A stretch of 64,000 bases of DNA from Shimia sediminis (GCF_003990645.1 NZ_RYZK01000002.1:372001-436000); one strand, 5' to 3'. Shown: positions 1 to 8,521, counted from the first letter of the stretch. Notes: generated by a model from the sequence alone, not told the origin. A program made the numbers and translations.

Positions 1-2
1 CT

Positions 3-923
3 GTCGATCCCTCGGCCATCTTCACCACTCATGGGCTGGTCAACGGCACCGGCATGTGCGTCGACGCCTACACGCAACCCGGCGACGGCGTTGTCCTCTT
101 CACGCCCGTTTACCACGCCTTTGCCCGCGTCATCTCGGCCGCAGGCCGTCAGGTCGTCGAATGCCAACTGGTCAACAACGATGGCCGCTACGAAATGGAC
201 TTTGACGCCTACGACGCCCGGATGACCGGCAATGAGAAAATGGTCATCCTGTGTTCACCCCATAACCCCGGTGGCCGCGTCTGGAGCCGTGACGAACTGC
301 AGGGCGTTGCCGATTTCGCCAAACGTCATGACCTGATCCTGGTCTCGGACGAAATCCACCACGATCTGGTTTTCCCCGGCAACACCCACATCCCGATGAC
401 CAATATCGACCCGTCGATCATGGACCGTCTGGTGATGATGACCGCCACCACCAAGACCTTCAACATCGCCGGGTCACACTCGGGCAATGTCATCATTCCG
501 GATGAGGCCCTGCGCGCCAAATTCGCCGCCCGCATGGCCGCCATCGGCCTGTCACCAAACTCCTTCGGTCTGTTCATGGCCGAAGCCGCCTATAGCCCCG
601 AGGGCGCCGCATGGGTCGACAGCCTTGTCGACTACCTCGACGGCAACCGCAAGGTTCTGGACGACGCCATCGCGAACATCCCCGGCCTCAAATCCATGCC
701 GCTCGAAGCCACCTACCTCTCGTGGGTCGATTTCTCCGGCACCGGCATGATCCGCGAGGAGTTCACCCGCCGCGTCGAGCAAGGCGCGCGCATCGCGGTG
801 AACCACGGACCCACCTTTGGAACGGGGGGTGAAAGCTTCCTGCGCTTCAACATCGCCACGCCGCGCGCACTGGTGGAAAAGGCCGCTGCCCGTCTGGCCG
901 ACGCGTTTTCAGACCTGCAGTAA
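3..923 (+). CDS. PatB/MalY-type PLP-dependent C-S lyase (5' end outside window)
   Basis: Fold-type I pyridoxal-phosphate enzyme related to aminotransferases; MalY/PatB members cleave cystathionine or similar thioethers to thiol, pyruvate and ammonia. The frame is already open at the left edge: 306 residues remain of a family of about 390, so some 80 N-terminal residues are missing. Seen: the loop CSPHNPGGR near bases 250-280, the cofactor strand LVSDEIHHDL, and the Schiff-base lysine in TATTKTFNIAG (Lys codon 453-455). The stop is followed after one base by the ATG of the purine nucleoside phosphorylase, so the two are probably cotranscribed. The exact substrate cannot be told; a general aminotransferase is the alternative. 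Confidence 0.85.
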   Translation, partial: VDPSAIFTTHGLVNGTGMCVDAYTQPGDGVVLFTPVYHAFARVISAAGRQVVECQLVNNDGRYEMDFDAYDARMTGNEKMVILCSPHNPGGRVWSRDELQGVADFAKRHDLILVSDEIHHDLVFPGNTHIPMTNIDPSIMDRLVMMTATTKTFNIAGSHSGNVIIPDEALRAKFAARMAAIGLSPNSFGLFMAEAAYSPEGAAWVDSLVDYLDGNRKVLDDAIANIPGLKSMPLEATYLSWVDFSGTGMIREEFTRRVEQGARIAVNHGPTFGTGGESFLRFNIATPRALVEKAAARLADAFSDLQ

Positions 924-924
924 C

Positions 925-1731
925 ATGAGCACATCCGAGGCCCTCGTCGTCATACGCAACCGTATGGAAAACCCCACCGCCAAGGTGGGATTTATCCTCG
1001 GCTCGGGCCTCGGACACCTCGCCGACCTCGTCGATGGCACAGCGATTGATTACAGCGACATTCCGGGGTTCCCCCATGCGGGTGTGTCGGGCCACAATCC
1101 CAAACTGGTGATCGGCAAGCTTATGGGCGTCAACGTCGCCATCCTCGGCGGGCGCGAGCACTACTACGAAAACGGCCGCGCGGACGCGATGCGCGTGCCT
1201 TTGGAAACGCTCGCAGCCCTCGGCGTCGACACGCTCTTTGCCACCAACGCCTGCGGGTCGTTCCTGTCAGAAATCCCACCCGGCAACCTGATGCTGCTCA
1301 ACGATCACATCAACTATTCCGGCCTCAGCCCGCTGATCGGAGAGCCCACGGATCGGCGCTTCGTCAACCTCACCAACGCCTACGATCCGGACATCCGGAA
1401 GCAACTTCTTGGCTTGGCTCAAACCCTCCAAATCCCCCTGCGCGAAGGCGTCTACGCCTGGTACTCGGGGCCCAACTTCGAAACCCCCGCCGAAATCCGC
1501 ATGCTGAAGACCCTCGGAGCAGATGCCGTCGGCATGTCCACCGTGCCCGAGGTCATTCTGGGCCGGTTCCTCGACATGAAATGCTGCGCCGTCTCGGTTG
1601 TGACGAACATGGCCGCAGGCCTAGGCAACGAACACATCAGCCACGAACACACCAAGGCCAGCGCGCCCATCGGGGCGGCCAAGCTGGAACGGCTTATCAA
1701 GGCATATCTGGCGCAGATCGCCGCCGCCTAA
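925..1731 (+). CDS. Purine nucleoside phosphorylase (trimeric type)
   Basis: Cytosolic enzyme of purine salvage that splits (deoxy)guanosine and inosine with phosphate into base and (deoxy)ribose 1-phosphate. The 268-residue product has the usual family length. Visible motifs are the N-terminal phosphate loop GSGLGHLADL, the GREHYYENG segment, NACGSF, and the purine-site signature YSGPNFETPAEIRM followed by GADAVGMSTVPEVI, which marks the trimeric (eukaryote-like) class rather than hexameric DeoD. The ATG at 925 is chosen because it directly follows the upstream stop; the frame is open further 5' but that stretch overlaps the PatB-like gene in another frame. Confidence 0.93.
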   Translation: MSTSEALVVIRNRMENPTAKVGFILGSGLGHLADLVDGTAIDYSDIPGFPHAGVSGHNPKLVIGKLMGVNVAILGGREHYYENGRADAMRVPLETLAALGVDTLFATNACGSFLSEIPPGNLMLLNDHINYSGLSPLIGEPTDRRFVNLTNAYDPDIRKQLLGLAQTLQIPLREGVYAWYSGPNFETPAEIRMLKTLGADAVGMSTVPEVILGRFLDMKCCAVSVVTNMAAGLGNEHISHEHTKASAPIGAAKLERLIKAYLAQIAAA

Positions 1732-1828
1732 AGGCAAAACACCGCCCATAGCCGGCCCTTGTGGGGCCTGACCTTTGCAAGCCGCACCCAGTCGCCTAAA
1801 CCACGCGCAGTAAGGTGCTGGTATCCAA

Positions 1829-2353
1829 ATGTCTCGTCTCAGCCGTTTTCTCACAGTTTTCGTGATCCTCGCAGGTGTGTATATCCTGCTGCTGCGTCCG
1901 GCCTACCAACCGCCGCCCCTCGCCCCGCTGACCGAACGCATCGACCACATCCTGATCGAAAAAGCCGACCGCCGCCTGACCGTTTACCGCAACGGTAAAG
2001 CACTGCGGACATACGACATCGCCCTCGGCTTCACCCCCATGGGCGACAAGGAAATCGAAGGCGACGGCAAGACGCCCGAAGGCCATTTCAACATCAACCG
2101 CCGCAACCCAGACAGCGCCTATCACCTGTCACTGGGCATCAACTATCCGCAGGCCCAAGACACCGCCCACGCACGCGCCATTGGCAAATCCCCCGGCGGC
2201 GACATCTTTATCCACGGCCAGCCCAACAGCCTGCCGGATGCGATCACCCTGCCCGGCGATTGGACCGCCGGTTGCGTGGCCGTGTCCAACGCAGAGATCG
2301 AAGAGCTTTGGCAGATCACCCCCAACGGTACGCCCGTGGAAATCCGCCCCTAA
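1829..2353 (+). CDS. L,D-transpeptidase (YkuD domain), membrane anchored
   Basis: Predicted periplasmic L,D-transpeptidase, a class that makes 3-3 peptidoglycan cross-links or attaches proteins to the wall. The 174-residue protein starts with a hydrophobic segment (about residues 5-24) that looks like an uncleaved anchor, followed by a YkuD domain: IDHILIEKADRRLTVYRNG at the start and the catalytic region IFIHGQPN ... WTAGCVAVSN, with the active-site cysteine in AGCVAV and the conserved histidine in IHG. Start is the ATG preceded by TAAGG. It stands alone, followed by a palindromic repeat at 2366-2393. Confidence 0.88.
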   Translation: MSRLSRFLTVFVILAGVYILLLRPAYQPPPLAPLTERIDHILIEKADRRLTVYRNGKALRTYDIALGFTPMGDKEIEGDGKTPEGHFNINRRNPDSAYHLSLGINYPQAQDTAHARAIGKSPGGDIFIHGQPNSLPDAITLPGDWTAGCVAVSNAEIEELWQITPNGTPVEIRP

Positions 2354-2365
2354 GGCGCGGCACCC

Positions 2366-2393
2366 GTAGGTCGGACAAATTTGTCCGACCTAC
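2366..2393. repeat. 28-bp perfect palindrome, copy 1 of the GTAGGTCGGACAA family
   Basis: Perfect 28-bp palindrome with half-site GTAGGTCGGACAAA. It lies 12 bases after the L,D-transpeptidase stop. The same half-site occurs at 7207-7234, 43091-43118 and 63387-63414, always between genes, so this is a dispersed intergenic repeat. It could act as a weak terminator or mRNA-end stabiliser; there is no T-run after this copy. Confidence 0.9.
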
Positions 2394-2447
2394 CAACCCG
2401 ACCACGACCGCACGCACCGTTAACCTGTCGAAGCTGCCAAACCGACA

Positions 2448-2480
2448 CCGACGCAATACCGACGTTATACCGACGCAGTA
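2448..2480. repeat. Three tandem 11-bp repeats (CCGACGYNRTA)
   Basis: CCGACGCAATA, CCGACGTTATA and CCGACGCAGTA follow each other without gaps, preceded by another CCGACA. One repeat per helical turn is compatible with cooperative protein binding. The 274-base space between the L,D-transpeptidase and the next gene otherwise shows nothing I can name. Confidence 0.6.
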
Positions 2481-2627
2481 CAGATGTGGGTTTTGGCCAT
2501 TAACCACTGTGTTCATGGGCCGATTCGCCCAAGACGGGCCCGCAAACAGAGCCCGTCCCGTTCAGACACGCTTAACCACTCTGCCAAAGGCAGGGCCAGC
2601 AACGTACAAGACATTGTCTCGGGGGTC

Positions 2628-2981
2628 TTACCGCTCGTCGCTCAACAGGGCTACGGGCGCATTCCCACCCCGATAGAAATCGACCGGAGGCCGGTCCGCT
2701 ACCGGTGTCGCCCACTTGAACTCATAGTGCATCAGATGACCTTCTTCCTCCGAGGCCACCACAAGACACTGCGACAGGTGCTTGCCACCATCGTAGAGAT
2801 CCACCAGCCCCCGCAGGTGCGGCGCATCCTCGATATCCAGGCTGAACCCATCCTCTCGGAACTTCAGAACCTTGAATGAGCGGTTTTCGACCACCACCCG
2901 CAAGCGGTTGCTTTTCCTCAGGCTTTTCTTCTGGGCCGCTTCCAGCCCGGCCTGAACCTCTTTTGGCAAATAGGTTGTCAT
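2628..2981 (-). CDS. Conserved hypothetical protein, 117 aa
   Basis: Small soluble protein that I associate with Rhodobacteraceae genomes but cannot assign a role. No signal peptide or membrane segment. N-terminal half is helical and basic (KKSLRKSNRLRV), followed by a beta-rich part with FREDGFSLD and a striking APHLRGLVDLYDG stretch. An arginine-rich start followed by a beta barrel-like region is vaguely reminiscent of PilZ domains, but the canonical RxxxR and D/NxSxxG motifs are not convincingly present. Start at 2981 is preferred over the GTG at 2990 because GGATGGAG lies at the right distance before it. Monocistronic; divergent from the GST gene downstream on the plus strand. Confidence 0.7.
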   Translation of the reverse strand: MTTYLPKEVQAGLEAAQKKSLRKSNRLRVVVENRSFKVLKFREDGFSLDIEDAPHLRGLVDLYDGGKHLSQCLVVASEEEGHLMHYEFKWATPVADRPPVDFYRGGNAPVALLSDER

Positions 2982-3159
2982 CTGTCGCACTCCATCCTTA
3001 CGTTAAAGGTGGGTCTGACACCGCATCCGGTCAAGCAACACTTCCATGACACCCGGCTTTTTGTGCGTCAGCGCGCAACTCCTTTGCAGTCTGTTGCGTT
3101 TTCATCGCACCACTTTCGCCCTAGGTAATTGCAAAGCGACACGCAAAGGAGCACGCGCC

Positions 3160-4134
3160 ATGGGCCATCTGGTTGACGGAAAATGGACGGAACAGCCGAT
3201 CGACACCAAATCTTCGGGCGGCAAATTCGTGCGCTCAGCGGCCGCGTTCCGCAACTGGATCACCGCTGACGGCAGCGCGGGACCATCGGGCCGCGCAGGC
3301 TTTGCCGCAGAAAGCGGGCGTTATCACCTCTATGTCTCCTACGCCTGTCCCTGGGCCCATCGCACGTTGATCTTTCGCGAAATCAAAGGGTTGGAGGATC
3401 ACATCACTGTCTCAGCCGTGCACCCGGACATGCTGGACCAGGGCTGGACCTTTGAAACGGATGACCGTGGCGCCACCGGAGATACCCTCTACAACCTGCA
3501 ATACGCCTATCAGGTCTATACCCGCGCCGATCCCGGCTATTCTGGCCGTGTCACCGTGCCGATCCTCTGGGACAAGCAGCAAGAGACCATCGTTTCAAAC
3601 GAAAGCTCCGAGATCATCCGAATGTTCAACTCGGCCTTTGACGGTCTCACCGGTAACGCCGCCGACTATTGGCCCACCCACATGCGCGATGACATCGAAG
3701 AGGTGAACGAGCGCATCTACCACACCCTGAACAACGGGGTTTACAAATCCGGCTTTGCCTCGACCCAAGAGGCCTATGACGCCGCCGTGCATCCGCTCTT
3801 TGACACGCTCGACTGGCTCGAAGAACGGCTCTCGCAAAACCGCTATCTGATGGGTGACACGCTGACCGAGGCCGACTGGCGCCTCTTCACCACGCTGATC
3901 CGCTTTGACCCGGTCTATCACCTGCACTTCAAGTGCAACCGCCGCCGCATCGTAGATTACCCCGCCTTATGGGCCTATACGCGCGAGCTCTACCAGATGC
4001 CCGGCATCGCAGGCACCGTGAACCTCGACCACATCGTGCGTCACTACCATTACAGCCACGAGAGCGTGAACCCCAACCGCATCGTGCCGATCAATCCGGT
4101 GTTGGACTATATGGAACCGCACGGGCGGGGGTGA
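3160..4134 (+). CDS. Glutathionyl-hydroquinone reductase-type glutathione S-transferase (YqjG/ECM4 family)
   Basis: Omega/Xi-class GST-fold enzyme; family members use glutathione to reduce glutathionyl-(hydro)quinones. The 324-residue length fits the family. Seen: N-terminal thioredoxin-like domain with catalytic cysteine in SYACPWAHRT (around residue 62), TVPILWD with NESSEIIRM (the glutathione-binding cis-Pro and Glu-Ser region), and an all-helical C-terminal domain with the typical FDPVYHLHFKCN and HIVRHYHYSH segments. ATG at 3160 is chosen for AAAGGAG 9-15 bases upstream; a longer frame to 3046 exists but lacks a ribosome site. Likely monocistronic. Confidence 0.92.
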   Translation: MGHLVDGKWTEQPIDTKSSGGKFVRSAAAFRNWITADGSAGPSGRAGFAAESGRYHLYVSYACPWAHRTLIFREIKGLEDHITVSAVHPDMLDQGWTFETDDRGATGDTLYNLQYAYQVYTRADPGYSGRVTVPILWDKQQETIVSNESSEIIRMFNSAFDGLTGNAADYWPTHMRDDIEEVNERIYHTLNNGVYKSGFASTQEAYDAAVHPLFDTLDWLEERLSQNRYLMGDTLTEADWRLFTTLIRFDPVYHLHFKCNRRRIVDYPALWAYTRELYQMPGIAGTVNLDHIVRHYHYSHESVNPNRIVPINPVLDYMEPHGRG

Positions 4135-4169
4135 CCGGGCACTGGTTTGAAGCGGCTTGAGCCGGTGAT

Positions 4170-5321
4170 TTATGCCAGCGATGCAAGCAAGGCCTGCGAC
4201 GGGTCCCCGGTCGGCTCAGCCCCGATGCTGCGCTGGTAGTCCGCAATTGCGCCGCGAGATTTGGGGCCCAGCACGCCATCCGCTCCACCCGTATCAAACC
4301 CACGTGCCGTCAGCCGAGACTGCAAAGCGATGCGGTCGTCCTTGGTCAACCCGTATTGATCAGGGGGGAACGGTGTCCGCAATGGTCCCGCACCCCCAAT
4401 GCGGTCCGCCAGATGGCCAACGCCAATCGCGTAGCTGTCAGAGTTGTTGTAGCGTTTGATCGCGTTGAAATTGCCGGTCACCGCAAAGCGCGGGCCGCCG
4501 GGCTGTGGCTGAATAACACGCGATGCTGTTTCACCGGGGCGCAATTCTCTGCCCCATTTGGTGCCGCGGCTCCAGCCATTCTTCTGCAAGTACGCAGCCG
4601 TTGAGGCAAGCGCATCTGTTGGGTCATCAGACCAGATATCCCGGCGACCATCGCCGGTGAAATCAACCGCAAAGGCCAGATAGCTGGTGGGGATAAACTG
4701 CGTGTGCCCCATGGCGCCCGCCCAGCTGCCCGTCATGCGTTGCGCAGGGACGTCGCCGTTTTGTATGATCTTGAGCGCCGCGATCAGCTGCTTTTCGTAA
4801 AAGCTCCCCCGACGCCCGTCAAAGGCCAGCGTGGACGTGGCAGAGATCACCGGAATGTCGCCTTTGCGGTCTCCGTAGAAGCTCTCTAGCCCCCAAATGG
4901 CGCAGATGATTTCCGCGTCCACACCATAGCTCTGTTCCAGACGGCTCAGCGTGCTGCCATGCCGGGCAAATCTGGCGCGTCCCTTGGACACACGCTCATC
5001 CGAGGCGGCAATGGACAGATAGTCTTCCAGCGTTCGGGTGAACTCGGTCTGGTTGCGATCCCGCGTGATGACGCCCGGCAAATAGCCAGTGTCACGAAAC
5101 GCGGCGTTCAGGGTTGTGTCCGTGATGCCCTGAGCCCTTGCGCGGTCTTTGAAACTGGCCACCCAGGCCGCGTAGTCGCGGTTTGGAGTCGGGCGCAAAT
5201 CCGCCGACAGCCCCTGTGTGCTGGCTGCAGACGATGTTGAGTTGGGACCAAGCGAGCTTTGGCAGGCTGCAAGAGACAGAGCCGAAAGCCCGAAAACAAA
5301 GCTGCGACGCGACGGATTCAT
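4170..5321 (-). CDS. Lytic murein transglycosylase (MltB-like) with C-terminal peptidoglycan-binding domain
   Basis: Cleaves the MurNAc-GlcNAc bond of peptidoglycan to 1,6-anhydro products in the periplasm. 383 residues: an N-terminal export signal beginning RRSFVFG with lipobox SLAAC (Cys20), so probably a lipoprotein and perhaps Tat-routed; a slt-like MltB domain with catalytic glutamate in IWGLESFYGDRKG (near residue 148), MGHTQFIPTSY and DIWSDDPTDALAS; and a C-terminal PG_binding_1 domain (about 325-375) with ADGVLGPKSRGAIADYQ. Ends 35 bases from the convergent GST gene. Family and localisation are well supported; the physiological role in wall turnover is general. Confidence 0.92.
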   Translation of the reverse strand: MNPSRRSFVFGLSALSLAACQSSLGPNSTSSAASTQGLSADLRPTPNRDYAAWVASFKDRARAQGITDTTLNAAFRDTGYLPGVITRDRNQTEFTRTLEDYLSIAASDERVSKGRARFARHGSTLSRLEQSYGVDAEIICAIWGLESFYGDRKGDIPVISATSTLAFDGRRGSFYEKQLIAALKIIQNGDVPAQRMTGSWAGAMGHTQFIPTSYLAFAVDFTGDGRRDIWSDDPTDALASTAAYLQKNGWSRGTKWGRELRPGETASRVIQPQPGGPRFAVTGNFNAIKRYNNSDSYAIGVGHLADRIGGAGPLRTPFPPDQYGLTKDDRIALQSRLTARGFDTGGADGVLGPKSRGAIADYQRSIGAEPTGDPSQALLASLA

Positions 5322-5504
5322 GGAAACTACTCTTCTTTGCCTGATTTGCTTGCCAAGAGAGTGCCAGAGAAATCCGAAAGAGGCGAGGCACCTTCACATA
5401 CGGCCTCACCCTCGGAGAGAACGCCGTCAAATCTAGAATTGTGCGCTTGGGCTTTCTGCCCAGCCAGAGGTGGCGCTATGGCACCCATTCCTTCGGTCTC
5501 AGTC

Positions 5505-5852
5505 TCAAATCCGCACCTTCGGCCCCGTTCCGATCCGAGCCAGATCATCCGGTTCACCGCACTTCAAAATCGCCAACATCTTGGTGGCATCCCCCCAGAT
5601 TTCATCCACCGGACAGCCATAAGTGCGTTCAATCGCGATCTCCGCGCGGCGCCCTAACTGTTGGCTAAGACGTGGCGCATATTCTGCGTTGACTCGGATG
5701 GCCTCGACCAGATCCCAGCGATCCTGTCGGCGCCGCAGTTCGAATGTGCTTTCCATGACGGTCACGCGCACCGCTTCAATCCCGGCGAAATGCATCGACG
5801 GAGCGTTGCACGCCGCAAGGGCCGCCAGCGCAATCAGGGCAAACCGTTTCAT
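5505..5852 (-). CDS. Small putative lipoprotein, 115 aa
   Basis: Short secreted protein with a clear lipoprotein signal: KRFALIALAALAAC, lipid-modified cysteine at residue 15. The mature part (100 residues) has basic helical stretches and one pair of cysteines (YGCPVDE and LKCGEPD) that could form a disulfide in the periplasm. I do not recognise the family. It is upstream of the transglycosylase gene on the same strand with about 180 bases between; that gap holds nothing I can support as a gene. Confidence 0.72.
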   Translation of the reverse strand: MKRFALIALAALAACNAPSMHFAGIEAVRVTVMESTFELRRRQDRWDLVEAIRVNAEYAPRLSQQLGRRAEIAIERTYGCPVDEIWGDATKMLAILKCGEPDDLARIGTGPKVRI

Positions 5853-5918
5853 GCCGCAACCCTGCCCCGTCCTTGGTTAACAAACCCTTTCCGCCCCCTG
5901 CGCGCGCATGTCGCATTT

Positions 5919-5964
5919 ATATTCCAAGTTTCGAATGTTTATATACATATTGAAATTGGAATAT
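5919..5964. promoter_or_regulatory. Large AT-rich inverted repeat upstream of membrane protein gene (operator candidate)
   Basis: Arms ATATTCCAA (5919-5927) plus TTTC (5929-5932) pair with GAAA (5952-5955) plus TTGGAATAT (5956-5964): 13 complementary bases per arm with one bulged G. Inside lies a second imperfect dyad, ATGTTTATATACAT. It ends 15 bases before the ATG at 5980, so it covers the expected promoter and leader. The AT-rich nested dyad resembles sites of dimeric winged-helix repressors such as the ArsR family; the regulator is not in the window. Confidence 0.55.
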
Positions 5965-5979
5965 TTAGGGAGAGAGACC

Positions 5980-7194
5980 ATGTCCAATACCGCAGCACGT
6001 CCGGCGGACAGCTATTCGCCGCTTTACTTCCTCGCCTCACTTGGCGCCGGTGGCCTTGCGGTCACGTTCTTCATGTACCTGATGTTCTGGGTGCCGCATC
6101 CCGGAAAACCCGTGCCCACATTCGAGGACATCTCTGCCGCCTTCCAAACCGGAGGAGCGCCGATGCAGGCCGCCATTGTCGTCGCGGTCCTGGGCATTGC
6201 CGCCATGGCCTTCCTGAACGTCAAATCGTTGATCTGGAACCTCTCGGCCTTTTCCGCCTTCAAGAAAACTGCAAGCTATCAGACGCTTATCAACTCCAAC
6301 GCCGAGTCGACCATCATGGCCATGCCGCTCGCACTCGCCATGACCGTGAACGCCATGTTCATCGTCGGACTTGTCTTTGTGCCCGGCCTCTGGAGCATCA
6401 TCGAATTCCTGTTCCCCCTGGCACTGGTCGCCTTTGGCCTGATCGCGGTACTCGCCTTTCGCATCCTCGCGCAATTCCTTGGCCGTATCCTCAGCCAGGG
6501 CGGTATCTTTGACGTCACCGCCAACAACTCTTTCGCACAGATGCTGCCTGCCTTTGCGCTTTCGATGGTTGCAGTCGGCTTCTCCGCCCCCGCCGCGATG
6601 AGCCAAAACACCACAACCGTTGGCCTTGCGCTTGTGCTCTCGACCTTTATCGGCACCGCCGCCATCGTCTATGCGCTGATCGCGATCTTCACGGCCTTCA
6701 ACTCGATGCTGCACCACGGCACCGCGAAAGAGGCCGGCCCAACCCTGATGGTCGTCGTCCCGATCATGACCGTGCTGGGCATCATGTTCCTACGCCAGAA
6801 CCACGGGTTGCACACCACCTTTGACGTGCATGGATCAGGTGCTGAAACCATGGTCTTCCTCGCCCGCCTGCTGTCGATCCAGATCGTCTTTCTGATGCTG
6901 GGGCTTCTGGTTCTGCGCCGCCAGGGGTACTTCACCGACTTCGTGTTCAGCACCAAAACCTCGCCCGGCTCTTATGCGCTGGTCTGCCCCGGTGTCGCGC
7001 TTTCGGTTATGCTCCACTTCTTCGTGAACAAAGGCCTTGTTGGCGCGGGGATCATCGACAAATTCGGCTCCGCCTTTTGGGCGATCACCGCCATCGCACT
7101 GATCTCACAGTTCGCCATGATCGCGTTGGTGCTGCGCCTCAACCGCCAGCACTTTGGCAAACCCAGTCAGAGCAGCGCAGTTCCCGCGGAATAA
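5980..7194 (+). CDS. Multi-pass inner-membrane protein, TsoY-like
   Basis: 404-residue integral membrane protein with about ten hydrophobic segments, starting with SPLYFLASLGAGGLAVTFFMYLMFW. The N-terminal GAGGLAVTFFMYLMFWVPHPG and the helix arrangement recall the TsoY family of (seleno)proteins and, more loosely, TDT/SLAC1-type anion channels; function is not established and I hold the name loosely. No in-frame TGA is present, so this member would not be a selenoprotein. ATG at 5980 is preferred to the ATG at 5908 because AGGGAGAGA precedes it and the 5908 start would lie within or before the inverted repeat at 5919-5964. Followed by a palindrome (7207) and a terminator. Confidence 0.7.
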   Translation: MSNTAARPADSYSPLYFLASLGAGGLAVTFFMYLMFWVPHPGKPVPTFEDISAAFQTGGAPMQAAIVVAVLGIAAMAFLNVKSLIWNLSAFSAFKKTASYQTLINSNAESTIMAMPLALAMTVNAMFIVGLVFVPGLWSIIEFLFPLALVAFGLIAVLAFRILAQFLGRILSQGGIFDVTANNSFAQMLPAFALSMVAVGFSAPAAMSQNTTTVGLALVLSTFIGTAAIVYALIAIFTAFNSMLHHGTAKEAGPTLMVVVPIMTVLGIMFLRQNHGLHTTFDVHGSGAETMVFLARLLSIQIVFLMLGLLVLRRQGYFTDFVFSTKTSPGSYALVCPGVALSVMLHFFVNKGLVGAGIIDKFGSAFWAITAIALISQFAMIALVLRLNRQHFGKPSQSSAVPAE

Positions 7195-7206
7195 ATCAAT
7201 CCCCTC

Positions 7207-7234
7207 GTAGGTCGGACAAATTTGTCCGACCTAC
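7207..7234. repeat. 28-bp perfect palindrome, copy 2 of the GTAGGTCGGACAA family
   Basis: Identical to copy 1 at 2366-2393 (half-site GTAGGTCGGACAAA). It begins 12 bases after the membrane-protein stop and sits just before a good intrinsic terminator at 7238-7266, so it is probably transcribed at the 3' end of that mRNA. Confidence 0.9.
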
Positions 7235-7237
7235 CCG

Positions 7238-7266
7238 ACGTCCCGATCCGTTCGGGGCGTTTTTTT
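7238..7266 (+). terminator. Rho-independent terminator after the TsoY-like gene
   Basis: Stem ACGTCCCGA / TCGGGGCGT (one G-T pair), loop TCCGT, then six or more T residues. Confidence 0.8.
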
Positions 7267-7297
7267 GAAAAACTCTGACATGACACAGATTTTTCTT

Positions 7298-7312
7298 TGA
7301 CCAAATTGGTCA
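7298..7312. promoter_or_regulatory. TGACCA-N3-TGGTCA palindrome at aminotransferase 3' end
   Basis: Perfect dyad TGACCA AAT TGGTCA overlapping the stop codon of the minus-strand aminotransferase. The same hexamers occur in the divergent promoter at 8647-8665 in the opposite order (TGGTCA ... TGACCA), so this may be a second site for the same GntR-family regulator, or chance. Confidence 0.35.
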
Positions 7313-8521
7313 GGTCATTTGCGCGCGGATCGCCTCCCCCAACCGCTGCATCCCGTCCTCAATCTCCGCCTCATCGGCGCAGGAAAAGCTCAAGCGCAGC
7401 GTATTCCCCCCTGACCCATCGGCAAAAAACGCGCGCCCCGGCACAAAGGCCAGCTTGTGTGTCTCCAATGCATAGGCCAGCAGCTCGGCCCCATCCATAC
7501 CTTTGGGCAACGTCACCCAAACGAACATGCCCCCTTCGGGCCGGGTCCACGACACGCCCTTGGGCATATACCGCGTCAGAGCCTCCAGCATGGCCGTGCG
7601 CCGCGCTCCATAGACCGCTCGCAGCATATCCACATGTGCGCCAAAACACCGCTCAGCCACCCGATGCACCGCCATCTGGTTCAACGTCGGTGAATGCAGG
7701 TCCGAGGCCTGTTTCATCAAGACCAATTGCTGGATCACTGGCTTGGCGGCCACCACCCAACCGACCCGCAGTCCGGGTGACAGCGTCTTGGAAAAGCTGC
7801 CACAATAGATCGTCCGGCAGGCCTCAAGATTCCCCTTTCGCGCCAGTTCCAGTGCAAGGATTGGCGACACATCCTGACCGTCATACCGCAGCGCCTGATA
7901 GGCTGCATCCTCGATCACGGCACAGTCCAGCGCTTCCGCCATGTCCAGCAAGGCGTCGCGCCCCCGTTGATCCACCGTCTCCCCGGTTGGGTTCGAGAAG
8001 TCGCTGGAAAGATAAGCAAATTTCACACGCCCTCCCGCCGATTCCGCGTCGGTCGCATAGGTCTCTGGCGCGCGATTGCCGTTGATACTCAACTGGTCAT
8101 ACCGCGGTTCATAAGGGTTGAACGCCCCCAGCGCCCCCATATAGGTCGGCCAGTTCACCAGGGCCGTGTCCCCCGGTGACAGGAACAGTTTTCCGAGATA
8201 GTCCAAAGCTTGCTGCGACCCGCTGGTGATCAGGATGTTCTCAGGCCCGCAAGGCACGCCTATCTTTGCCATCTGCCCGGCAATCCACTCCCGCAACGGT
8301 TGATATCCTTCGCTTACTGAGTATTGCAACGCAGTCGCGCCACCCTCGTCCATGATCTCCGCCATCGCGGCGGCAAAGTCGTCTGAGGGAAAGAGATTCG
8401 GATCCGGAATGCCCCCGGCAAAGGACAGAATACCGGGCTGGTCCAAGAGCTTCAAAAGCTCGCGGATTTCCGAAGCCTTCATGCGCTGTGTGCGCGTGGC
8501 AAATATCTTTTCAAGACTCAT
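7310..8521 (-). CDS. PLP-dependent aminotransferase (2-aminoadipate/LysN-like class I)
   Basis: 403-residue fold-type I aminotransferase without an HTH domain. Seen: MKASEIRELLKLLDQPGILSF at the N-terminus, cofactor loop ITSGSQQALD, SDFSNPTGE, the aspartate/tyrosine region VIEDAAYQALRYDG, Schiff-base lysine in YCGSFSKTLSPGLRVGW, and the C-terminal arginine region LRLSFS. These match the group annotated as 2-aminoadipate or valine-pyruvate aminotransferase in Rhodobacteraceae. ATG at 8521 is chosen because AAAGGGG precedes it; the open frame to 8683 would overlap the divergent regulator. Probably controlled by the divergent FadR-type gene. Amino donor unknown. Confidence 0.87.
   Translation of the reverse strand: MSLEKIFATRTQRMKASEIRELLKLLDQPGILSFAGGIPDPNLFPSDDFAAAMAEIMDEGGATALQYSVSEGYQPLREWIAGQMAKIGVPCGPENILITSGSQQALDYLGKLFLSPGDTALVNWPTYMGALGAFNPYEPRYDQLSINGNRAPETYATDAESAGGRVKFAYLSSDFSNPTGETVDQRGRDALLDMAEALDCAVIEDAAYQALRYDGQDVSPILALELARKGNLEACRTIYCGSFSKTLSPGLRVGWVVAAKPVIQQLVLMKQASDLHSPTLNQMAVHRVAERCFGAHVDMLRAVYGARRTAMLEALTRYMPKGVSWTRPEGGMFVWVTLPKGMDGAELLAYALETHKLAFVPGRAFFADGSGGNTLRLSFSCADEAEIEDGMQRLGEAIRAQMT

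Noticed and set aside
5327-5557. 76-residue open frame between the lipoprotein and transglycosylase genes
   Set aside because: Overlaps the end of the lipoprotein gene out of frame, no ribosome site and no recognisable motif.
5980-7194. Selenoprotein reading of the TsoY-like gene
   Set aside because: The frame contains no internal TGA and ends at a normal TAA followed by a terminator.
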